64,000 bases of DNA from Tetragonia tetragonoides (Eukaryota; Streptophyta; Magnoliopsida; Caryophyllales; Aizoaceae). The notes under the pieces are model-generated. The model had not been told where the DNA came from, did no database searches, and was given only the letters and a program-made list of their open reading frames with translations. This document shows positions 47,042-59,039 of the stretch, piece after piece (positions within the stretch are counted from its first letter, which is position 1; each line of letters opens with the position of its first letter). The stretch is from positions 19,443,001-19,507,000 of the forward strand of contig CM076153.1 of assembly GCA_038025085.1 (NCBI GenBank). Direction: 5' to 3'. A program made the translations under genes and the position numbers.

Positions 47042-47576
47042 TAAACAATTAAATAGTACAAAACCCTAAATCAAACCCTAAAATCAACACATTATGAATA
47101 AACTAATACACACCTTAACAATCCATACAATTAACAATTAACAGCAAATTACCCACAATCTACACTTAATACATACTTTAATCAATTTAAAACAAGTGCA
47201 AGTTGCTTACCTTTCACCCACTGTTACACCGAGCTCAGGGAATATTCCTTCACCTTGGCACTTTTTCTCCTTGTTACACACAAAGAATCTTGCAAGATTG
47301 CTTCACTCAGCTCTCTCACGTCAAAGATCAGAACTTTCAAATTCAAGCCCTGAATTTATAGCTTTGTAGACATAAGTTATTGACCTTCTCTCTCTCGATT
47401 TTGGTTTTCAAATGATGAAGAAGACAAGAGAGAGAAGTTGGAGGGAATTTTTTTATTAGTTGGGCGCCATAAAGGAAAAAATCAATTATTATTTTCGGGA
47501 AATATTAAAAACATGTCCGAAAATGAAATAATTGGTCTTGAATCCAAGAAATGCTCGAAAAATAGTAAAAAAAAAA
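47042..47576. other. Upstream flank of the MULE
   Basis: AT-rich, no gene. Short AAACCCTAAA phrases near 47060 are not a telomeric array. No inverted repeat end of the MULE could be located. Confidence 0.4.
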
Positions 47577-47602
47577 CTAGGACTTTACCGTGCTACGCAC
47601 GG
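47577..47602 (-). mobile_element. Helitron 3' terminus
   Basis: On the minus strand: hairpin CCGTGCGTAGCACGG (6-bp stem, 3-base loop), then TAAAGTC, then CTAG and a host T. This is the hallmark of a Helitron 3' end (hairpin just before CTRR, insertion in AT-rich DNA). The element would extend to the right; its TC 5' end is not identified. Confidence 0.65.
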
Positions 47603-47757
47603 ATGACCCATTTATCATTATATTTTTATGTGCAAATAAATTTTGGATTTTTTAAAATTATACATAGATAAATAAAGAATAATGAAATTTTTTCAAATTA
47701 TACATAGGTATATAAAGATTAATTAAAAATAGCAATTGGTCGAAACACATGTCATAC

Positions 47758-48645
47758 TAGGGCTGTTCATAGCCGGGTATCCGAAAATTCTGATATCCGA
47801 AAATCGGATACCCGAAATTTCGGATACTGAATTTTGACATCCGAACCCATATCCGACCTTCGGATACCCGAAATCCTCATATAATAGATTACGGATATCC
47901 GAATATCCGAAATAGTACTTTTGACTTATTTTTAAAATGCTAAAAATCCAAAAATATTAACATTCAACCCCGATATTTCCCAAATACGACAAACAACCCG
48001 TTAGTAGTCAACAAGACAACAACCACTAAGAATTTAGGTTTCAGATCTGAAAAGTTTAGAGGCAATTTTGGGCATGCAAGGCCCAAACCCCACCATAGAA
48101 GCCGATTATGAGTGAGAGAAGAAGAAGAAGAGGAAGAATGTGTAGGAGGCGGTGACAACGTAAGGTAGTCCGATCTGCAAAACCATTCACCATAGATACT
48201 GAGCAATTGAGTTGATTGGTAGTGTTTGTGGGCCGTTGTGGCTATGAAGAGGTGCCCGGTGGTGAAGTTGAAGGCTACAACTTGTTTGGGGAAGAGAGAG
48301 AGAGAGGAGAGAGAAAGAAGGTACTTGACTGTTGTGGGACTTCTGGCTTTAGGGAATTAGGGTCGATGGGTAACTCAAGCAAGTAATGAATTTGTGACTT
48401 TGTGTGGTCAAAATGCATAAATGAATCTAAAATTTAAAATAAACAAAAACAACCAAAAAGAATGTTGGGGATTAAGTTGAACCCGTGACCTTAATGAAAA
48501 ACAAAGAAACTCAGACCAGTGGGCTTTGACACAAAATAAGTACTAACAAAAGCATAATATTGCACTTATTTCGGATATTCAGGTATCCGAACTATCCAAA
48601 ATTTTCTGAAACTGATATCCAAACCCGAATCCGAAAGTAAAATAA
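47758..48645. mobile_element. hAT-like non-autonomous element fragment
   Basis: Opens with TAGGGCTGTTCA, the terminal motif of a common plant hAT-type family, followed by many ATCCGAA/TTCGGAT units (47785-47920). Inverted-type units return at 48568-48635. The right terminal repeat is missing, so the element is truncated or the ends are decayed. The frames inside have no transposase domain. Confidence 0.4.
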
Positions 48646-50041
<1,396 letters not shown>

Positions 50042-50980
50042 CTTGTAAAATAATTTTATAAGTAGATAAAAATTAGTAATAGTGTTTTCAAAATATTTCA
50101 GGAGAAATTACTACTATTTAGTAGATACATTGTTTGAAAGAAAAAGTCTATATATAAGGTACATGTCAATTTTTAAAAATATATTTTTTCATACCATCGT
50201 CATTTATAATGAGACTGGACTAAATTTAGTTACACAATTAAAAAATATATATGCATAATAAAATTTAAAATTATCTATCTCGTAATTTTTTTTACACAAT
50301 GTAAATACTACTTTATTATATCATGTTTTCTATTAAGTTGTTAAGTGTCCCTTTATATCTTAATTTATTTTTAATAATTCTTTTAATCGATAAAGACAAT
50401 AATCAAACTTCTGGATTAGTTATACATTAACTGCACAGTTACGTTGAAAGTTGAAATGGTTTAGCGACATAGGAATCGAGATGTCGAAGTATTATCCCTA
50501 ACACTAAATCTCATTTTAAAAAGGGATAAACTTCTGCATGGTCAAGTAGTATCAGCTTGCACAAAAACTATTTTGGATATTAATTGTTGTTAACCAATTA
50601 ATGATAGACTTTTAGTATCTAACAAATAAACATAATAAGTTAAAACTATTTAAAATCATAAAATGCATAAAAATAAATTAATATGCATGGTCCAAGTGGC
50701 AAAAAACATAGTTGATGTTCTACTGTCCCTTAAACACAATTATAATCCTCTGACATGCCCTCCCAACTTGAAGTCATTACGCACCACGCAAATATCACGT
50801 GCTTGTAAGAGATTTACATAAAGCACTTTAATAATAATTCCGATCTTACTTGATTATTGATCTTTGTTGAGTACAAAATAAATACTTAAAAGTTTGCTTA
50901 TTTTCTACCCAAAATCCCCTAAAAAATGAAGAAGCTAAGAGCTTCTACTAATTTCATTGGATCAAATATAGGACATATAT
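50042..50980. other. AT-rich sequence inside the putative Helitron
   Basis: No gene or RNA seen; no Rep/helicase coding sequence, so any Helitron here is non-autonomous. Confidence 0.4.
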
Positions 50981-53176
50981 ATCTCATTTTGAAGTACATT
51001 TCAATCCCTATCCAATGAAGTAAGAATTATAATTTTCAGAGTTGTGTAACCGGAGTTATATTGTATTATAATTTGAATAATTTGCTTATGATAATTGTAA
51101 TTGTCATACCAATAAAGGCTAATAATGGTGAGCAATAATTGGTGACACTTGCTTGCTTACATGGCGTCTTAGGTGTCATCACTACGCCAATGTGGATGCT
51201 TAAGTGTCGTCCTACGTGTCGTCACCACATGAATAAGGACTCAGTTCTTATAATTTCATGAATATATTAATAATACAATTCTTAAAAGACTTGAAGTGAA
51301 ATTATTAATATTATTGATAAAATACCACCTTCAATTGTAATGAGGTTTGGTGAAACTTAAAGAGAGAATAAAAACAGCATATGTACACTAATTTTAATAA
51401 GTAATTCAAATAATGAAAATATTGAATAAACTCGTTCTGCGTTATATATGTGCACTAAAAGTTGATACCTCATAATCGTTTTATACCGCACAACTAAAAC
51501 TATGTGGACATGTGGCGTCTACGTGTCATTTTTACACGAACATTCCCTCGTATGTGACATCCTACATGTAATCACCGCACGGAAAAGACCCAACTTTTGG
51601 GATACATATACATATATATCTCATTTTGAAGTGTTTTTCAAATCCAATCCAACAGAATCAGATTTTTAATTTTTTGACTTATGTAACTAAAGTTATTTTA
51701 TTTTGTAATTTGGAAATATGCTAATAAATATGTAATTAATTCAACTAATGATAAGACATTAATGGTGGATGATGAGTTATGCTATGTAGCAAGCTATTGC
51801 TTTCGTGTCGGCTTACGTGTCATATCCACACGATGTGGCTCGCCTAAGTGGCGTCCTACGTGTCGGCACCACACGAATAAGAACTCAATTATAATGATAC
51901 CTAATAGCCTATGTGGCTCCGCACGGACTCGTGAATATCTCTCGAAAATGAAGACAACTTCCTAGATGATACCTTATGCCTGTTTTATACCGCACGGTTT
52001 GAAAAATCTCCTTCAATCGATCTACATCAAAATTAATAAATGTAAAAAAAAAAATTGATTTATAAACGTAGATCATATACGAACGTAGCACTTAAATAAA
52101 TTTCATTTATGCTATAAAAGATTAAGCATCAAGTTAAATACATATGACATGAAATAGTTAAGATATTGTTAGAATTATCGGTTATTGTTATGTAACCTAG
52201 TTTTGCACATGTGGCATCTGCGTGGCATCTTTAAATGAACATTTTCTCTTACGTGGCATCCAACATGTCATCACAGCACGAAAATGACACAACTTTTATA
52301 AGACATATAAATCTCATTTTGAAACTTTTTCTCAAATCCAATCCATTGAAGTAGGATTTATAACTTTTTGACTTAAGTAACTAAAGTTTATTTTGTAATA
52401 TAAAAAATAGCTACTCCTAATAAATACGTAATAAAGCCAACTAATGACGAGGCATTAATGAGTGACACTTGGATGGTGAATTGTTAGGCTATATAGCAAG
52501 TTTTGCTTACGTGGCGCTTAGGTGTTATTGTCACACGAATTTACACCTCCTACGTGGCATCCTACGTATCTTGCCCACACGAATTGGACTCACTTTTAAA
52601 CGTATGCAAATGTGACGCCTATGTGTCATCTTCACACGAACATATTCCTCCCATACATGTGGCATCTCACATGTCATCATCCGACTAAAAGAACCTAACT
52701 TTATAAGACATAGTACAAATGTATCTCATTTTGAAGTATTTTCCAAACCTGATTCAATGGAGTAAGAATTATAATTTTTAAAGTTGCATAGCAAAATTTA
52801 TTTTATTTTATTATCTGAATAATATGATAATAAATATAATAGGTTGTATATATTAGTCAAATAATGATTATTAATTAATGCTTGATACACTTGGATAGTG
52901 CATGCTGGCTTAGGTGACAACATAAGTGTCATCACCACACGAGCTTGATGTTACGTCGCATCTTAGGGGTCATGCCCACATCATTTATGGCGCTTACATA
53001 CCATCCCACGTGTCGTGACCACACGAAATGGACTCCCTCTTATATATTATGACATGTCATCCTCCGACGAAAAGAACCCAACTTATAGGATATAGTACAT
53101 ATGTATCTCATTTTGAATTATTTTCCGAACCTGATCCAATGGAGTGAGAATTATAATTTTTAAAGTTGCGTAACCG
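50981..53176. repeat. Degenerate tandem repeat, about 4.2 units of 380-690 bp
   Basis: The landmark ATCTCATTTTGAA (third-copy variant included) starts units at 50981, 51618, 52311, 52723 and 53105. Each unit has GAATTATAATTTT-like DNA, an AT-rich stretch, an ATTAATGxxTGA phrase and several (C)TACGTGTCxTCxCCACACGAA phrases with ACGTG cores. The last unit is cut by the LTR at 53177. No coding sequence. Confidence 0.7.
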
Positions 53177-53482
53177 TGATACCCCAATTTTTTCTATAAT
53201 TATAATATCGATTATAATTCATTTATAAATAGTTTCGGAGATTTAAATCGTATAATTATATAACGATTAGATTTATTCAAATTAAACCATAATAATTGTA
53301 ATTATTATTATGAAAATTTCGTGATTTATAATTATCAATTTGAGGGATATAATTAAATTGCTTTGTATATGAATAAGGTTTATTCATATTGTTTTAATTG
53401 CTTTTAATCGGTTTTAATTAGCTATTAAATTAGAAAATTATTCCTAAGCCTAGTAGGTTTTGACTTTCATTGACTGGGGACC

Positions 53483-53490
53483 TATATAAG
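53483..53490 (+). promoter_or_regulatory. TATA box of the plus-strand Tekay LTR
   Basis: TATATAAG in GGACCTATATAAGCAAAG, about 306 bp from the LTR start. The predicted start site is about 53515, just before the CT-rich leader. Confidence 0.7.
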
Positions 53491-53541
53491 CAAAGAGATG
53501 GGCTAATTGATCAGTTTACAAAACTGAGCCAAAAACCTCAT

Positions 53542-53856
53542 CTCTCTCTCTCTTCTCTCTCTCACGGGACAACTCACTCACTCTCTCTCTCTCTCTCTCA
53601 TCGTGCCTCTCCCCTCCCCCCTGCTGTCGTCGGCCATCAGGCCAGCCACCGGCCTCTTTCCCCTGCCGGTAATATCTCCCTCTCTCTTTCTCTCTCTTTC
53701 TCCTTTTATCTTTCGTGGTCTGTTTTGTCCCCTCCCCTATTTTCGCGCGTCGTAGCCTGCCGCGCCACCAGGCCGCACCTACGAGGTCGACGGCAGGTGG
53801 CCGGCGTTGCTGGAGCCACCCCGCGTCCTCTCTCTCTTTCAGTCATTCTCTCTCTT

Positions 53857-53910
<54 letters not shown>
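53542..53910 (+). repeat. (CT)n microsatellites in the LTR leader
   Basis: CT runs at 53542-53600, 53680-53700 and 53860-53910 (the last about 25 units). They lie just downstream of the predicted transcription start. Confidence 0.9.
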
Positions 53911-53914
<4 letters not shown>

Positions 53915-55382
53915 CGTCGCCGGTGCTCCAGCGAGCCACCGCCGACCATGGTGGTCGGTGGGTGGTGGTCTTGGTGATGGGCTAGGTCGTGGGTCCCCAT
54001 GCTTGGGTGATCACGGCCTAGACTCGAAAAACCAATTAGGGTTTCGTTTAATAATTTTATTTTAATTATTTCTGATTATCAGTATTTTTCAATAATTGTT
54101 TTGATTTTTCTATACCCATTTGGAACCTGAATCCGAATTTTCGAAAGCCTATATTGATTGAAATAAATCAAGAAATTTAAATAAAATATTATATTAATAT
54201 TTTATTACTATTTAGATTTTCGTATTTACTGATTATTACTCGGTAATTGTTTTTAATAGGATCTAACGGACAAGCGTGATCGGGTTGTGATTTGGAAGGG
54301 ACCTACTGTCTAGTGAGCGTTTGTTAGGTAAGTGATTGTACCTACCTCTTTCCAAAACCCATAGAAAGGATTTGACTTGTTAAGTGCTAATTGCCTATTT
54401 GTTGTGAATTTAATATGCGAAGCATGATTAAATTATATCGTCGTTAAGTATGAGAACTAGAAATATATTCTTCGCTGTAATTATGAAATATATTGAGTGT
54501 GATGAGATTATGAAGTTTCATTAATTAATTAGTTCATATGCTAATTATTGAGCATGTATGGCAATGTTGAATTTCTAATATTATTATGATATAATATACA
54601 TGCTATTTGGAATGGGTTATTATTGAGTGCTAATGAGCACCTAATATACTTTGATGGTTTATTTGTTGAACGTGTAATTTTTGGATATCATGTTTTACTG
54701 TCGAAGTGCTGCCGAAATTTTATTAGACATATACGAAGCATGATTAGTCCTAATATGCATTAATGTCATTATCGTCGTTATTATTATTCATTGTCATGAG
54801 CATGAAATGAAGTAGTAAGTCGTGGTCTCGTTGTACCACTAAGTCAATCAATGCAAGTATGTGAATTGAATTGTAAATGAGAATAATACTCCTAATGGAT
54901 CCTAGGAGTAGTCGAGCAATCGAGACTTATCTAATTGATGTAGTCTAGGGATGCGTGATTCCCAAGTTACTTATTATGGACACCTCGTAGCGTGTTCGGG
55001 ACGGATCATTCCCCATTATTTAATTCTCTACGTATCGATTATTATGTTAGAGATAGTGTGAGTATACACTAGAGTAAGTCCATGGCATGTCTATATCTAT
55101 CTATGAACAGTATGGGTAATCGCTGTTCTATTCTCTCTCTTATTACTCTAATCAATATGGTTTATTTGTTTGTGTTCGAGTCATCACTAAAGCAAGAATT
55201 GTACGTAATTGAACATTGAGTATGCGTGTGCTTGATTGTATTACTACTTGTGCATGCAAATGAATTTCAATGATTCTTCTAAAACCCAGGTAAGGTTTGC
55301 GAAAGTGTTTTTACTGAGTATGGACGGCGTTTATTCAATTTATATTATTTTTGTTTTTCTTTTGTTCCTTCTCTTTTCTTAC

Positions 55383-55880
55383 AAAAAAGTATATTATTCA
55401 TACCTGCGAAATTGAATAAGAAAAATATAAATCAGCAAATGTTAAGGGCCCAAGAGTTCTAATAAAGGAATCAAAATTAAAACATACTCTTACATCCGAA
55501 ACAAACATCACATTACAATATAATTATATATAAATAAATAAATAAATAAATAATAGCAGATTACAATATACAAACATGTACCTTAAACATGCACACAAAA
55601 TATTTTATGATTGATGATCGATCCATAACCCTTCACCATGGTCACTACTGAAGTAATTGTTATCCAAATTCTTGTCACGGTCTGGGATAGGTAGACCAGT
55701 ACAGAAAGGGGATTCTCATCCAACTGGTTATAATCTTCTTCATCAATAACATCATCGATACCAAGTATACGTCTCTTGCCTTGAAGAACAACCGAACACT
55801 TATGATCAGCGGGATCTCGAATGTAGAGGAGTACATTCGAGATTTAAAACCACCAGGAGGCCACCGCCGGAGAACCACTA
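55383..55880 (-). pseudogene. DNA-transposon protein fragment (possibly En/Spm DUF4216 type)
   Basis: Minus-strand reading from about 55838 shows YIRDPADHKCSVVLQGKRR, then ILGIDDVIDEEDYNQLDE, then a frameshift to a short tail that ends in a stop near 55620. The pattern (DP..KxxVVLxGKRRIxGxxxVxDExxYNQxDE) recalls the C-terminal domain found with plant CACTA (En/Spm) transposases; this is from memory and not certain. It is a small relic between two LTRs. It includes a 28-bp inverted repeat at 55815-55842. Confidence 0.4.
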
Positions 55881-58261
55881 TGTAACACCCCGACTTTTCG
55901 TCTAATTTAAAACCATTTAAAATCACGAGTTGCAGCGGAAAAACACTGGAAATTCGAAGCGTTACCACCGTATTTAATGTTCAAAGTAAATACAAGGCTA
56001 GAAAGAAAACAAATGTTATATATCCCCAAAACATACGTAATAGATAATTAAATAATAACTATCTTTTCCAACTAACTAAAAACAAATAATCCAAATGAAA
56101 TTAAATAATAAACCATTAATTCTCATGCAAGAGAATTAATCTCATTACAATATAAAAGTTCCCAATATTAATAGAAGTTCCAAACTAAACAATAAATAAA
56201 TGTTCTTAGAAGATATACAATCTTCTTGGCACGCCTTCACTAGCTCTACTTCTCGAGCTACAATCCTGTCAATCTACTCCCCCATATAGACAAAGTCCAT
56301 ATAGAATCATCATAGGCCCACCATTGAAGAGAAATGGATAACAAACACAAGTAAAAAGAAAAACAACTAATCAACGATAATGAGTAATTCATAACCACAT
56401 AGTCCATTAAAATCTCCAAGTTAAGCCAACATGCTTAGTTAAATAAAATAATAATCATGCTTTAGGAAATAAAGACAACATTCTTTAAAACTAAAGACAC
56501 GCACAATCACCAAATAATAATTCTCATTATTAATTAGCCAAGTTCTTTAGAGAGAAGAGAATCGCATGAATTGTCAAACCAACCACAGTCGATTCAATAG
56601 GATCTTAGTCCCGTGCACAGTGGCAAAAGAGGGATCAACCGTCCCGGAGTATAGATGACTCCCAAAGTACTTCTAGATATTCCTAAGTATGCATACCCTC
56701 CTTCGACCCTAAAGTCTACAGGGAGAACTATTCCGGAGAACCACTCACCCAAATTACTCAGTATGGATACAAGATTTCCAAAACATTGAGGCCATAACCA
56801 ATGGAACCACTCAACGTTACCAGTGAGAAATTCCCATTCGCATCCTTCGGTGGATCCATTACCAAAGAAGTCTTAACTCTCAAATCAATTTAATATGGTG
56901 ATCACACAACAAGTAATACACGTAATCTTGGCACTCAAGTAACACAATACGGTTACAAATTTCCGATGGCATATTACATAATGGCATCTTGACCCTAATT
57001 CAAAACCACCTAATTCAATAGTCAAAGTTTATATCAACTTATTGAAGTAACATGCTTCTAACATGATTCACATGCTTACTAACATGATACCAAAAATAGC
57101 AATTCCGAGCTATATCCAATTGAACAATTATTAACATAATTTTCGATCAATAACCAATAAATAAACATGCATCTCCTCACATGAATATTAATCAAGTAGA
57201 CATTGCTACACAAGTGAACTTTCAACATTATACATGCATTCACTATCATGTAATTCTATACGAATCATCACAAGGAAATAAACATCAATTATCCCTTCTC
57301 AAAATACTCACAAGTCCAAATATAAATTCACCTCTCAATCCAATACTAGACAAATGAATACAAATCCCAATAAACATGAATTATGACAAAGAGATTACAT
57401 AATTCATCTAAACATGAATTACCTTTAGCAATAGGCAATCACAACAATCAATAACGTAAGCTCCTTATGTTTAAGCGCGGTCAACGGGTCCTAACAAGTC
57501 CACAATATAACAATAGTCAATACATTTACTTCTAAACCACTTTATTAAACATTAAAGATGATTTAGTACCCTTAATTTAATTAATTAAGTTGCTGGAATT
57601 TTAGTTACTCATGCATGCTCAATGTTTTCAAAAAAACAAATTTACATAAACCAATTTAGGAACCTTTCCAAAACCCTAAAAACAGTCAAATAGTCAAAGC
57701 AAGTCAACATCAAAACACCATGACCATCAACCACCACCAGCGGCCCCACCACCAGCAGACCCGCTGATGGCTGGCCGCCGGCGGCAGCCACGACAGGCGG
57801 CCGTGATAGCCGCACAGCGGCTACGCACGACGCCGCCGTGTGCTGCGCACGACACAGCCGTGCACCACACGGTTCTTCCTTTTTTTTAATTCAATTTAGC
57901 AAAACCCTAATCTAATTAAATCTACAATTAATAAATTTCCAGATTTAATTAAATTACAAAGATCTAACCTTTTGAACTCAAACTTGATTCAACTTCATTA
58001 AAACCACAAACTAACCCTAATCATGATCCTATCATGCAAACTTAATAGAATCTAGCAAAACTAAATTAGGGTTTACTCATACAAAAATTAGGGTTCATAA
58101 ACTCAAACTTGAATTGAATCTAAAAGCTTTTAAATAATCAAAGGAAACAAAATTTAGAACACTTACTTGAAAATTCAAATGATTTAAACTGAGCAAGATG
58201 GATTGTGAAAAATGATGAACTTTCTCCTTCTTTTTGCTCTTGGAATTTCGGCCGTGTGAGT

Positions 58262-58340
<79 letters not shown>

Positions 58341-58768
58341 TTTGTTTTGATTTGGTAAGAGTTAGTTAAGTTTGGAAGCTGAGTGTATTTAGAAGCCCAA
58401 ATACACTCATTCCTTAACTCAACTTATTCTTTCCTAAAAGCTCTCCTAACTTCCCTCCACTAACCAAGATATTAGGAAACCAATTTTGAAAATAAAATCA
58501 GCAAAATATCCCCCTATTTTCGGCTAGGGTGGCCGAAAATAAGGCTCTATTGAGCTTCATAATTTTCGGCCACTTGCGAAAAGTATAGAGCCCAATCTCT
58601 TTTATTTATTTTGGCCCAATTACATTTTAATTGAGTCCAAAAACCAAATCCAATAGTAATTAGGCATTTTAAACATTTATGAGGCCAATTAATTATTTAA
58701 ATACGAAATTGCATTTTCTTTTTAAGTAACTATTATTCTAAAATGAATAAAAATTACGGGGTATTACA
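55881..58768 (-). repeat. 3' LTR of the minus-strand Tekay element
   Basis: On the minus strand it starts TGTAATACCCCGTAATTT (58768) after a polypurine tract and ends GGGGTGTTACA (55881): 2888 bp. It holds a (GA)n microsatellite at 58263-58335 and a GC-rich patch with GGCCGCC/AGCGGC boxes at 57735-57860. A weak TATA (TCTAAATACAC, minus) lies near 58388-58398. No gene inside. It shares ends and general content with the solo LTR 16032-40832. Confidence 0.88.
58263..58335 (-). repeat. (GA)n microsatellite, about 36 units
   Basis: Uninterrupted GA on the plus strand, (CT)n in the transcript of the element. It lies just downstream of the likely transcription start, as in the LTR at 53177. Confidence 0.95.
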
Positions 58769-59020
58769 TCCTTACCCCCTTAAAAGAAGTTTCGTCCTCG
58801 AAACTTAGGATCACCACCAAAGTGAAAGCTAGTTTCATAAGGCGAAGTTTTTCACCCACACTTTCAAAGTTTAATAAACAACATGTAACTCGAAAGTTTT
58901 AAAAGTTTTCACAACTTTTCCAAATAATAAAATGAGCATGATGCAATGCAATGCAATGAGTTTTCCAGTCTTTGTTTCTTTTCTTTTGTGGATTGTTACA
59001 CCCTTCCCCCCTAAAAAGGT
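58769..59020 (-). promoter_or_regulatory. Polypurine tract, present twice
   Basis: Minus strand: AAGGGGGTAAGGA at 58781-58769 directly before the LTR start; a second tract AGGGGGGAAGGG at 59012-59001 followed by TGTAACAATCC. Each is preceded by a TTTCGxCCTCGAAAC palindrome (58790-58805 and 59020-59035). The 220 bp between have no gene. Confidence 0.7.
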
Positions 59021-59039
59021 TTCGACCTCGAAACCAAGG

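Larger units (their letters stand above)
53177..55382 (+). repeat. Tekay-type LTR, plus orientation
   Basis: Starts TGATACCCCAATTTTT, comparable to TGTAATACCCCGTAATTTTT of the LTR at 58768 (minus). A TATA box lies at 53483-53490, followed by (CT)n microsatellites. The part from 54795 matches 9196-9790. The end is unclear: it stops near 55382 without the expected GGGGTGTTACA, so it is truncated or a variant. No target duplication was found. The frames 53470-53985 and 53715-54065 are low-complexity. Confidence 0.7.

Noticed and set aside
47050..47080. AAACCCTAAA phrases that recall the plant telomere repeat
   Set aside because: Only two or three imperfect, non-tandem copies in AT-rich DNA.
53470..53985. 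Open frame of 171 residues, rich in Ser/Leu
   Set aside because: It is produced by CT microsatellites and GC-rich LTR leader sequence; no domain, and a second frame is open in the same place for the same reason.
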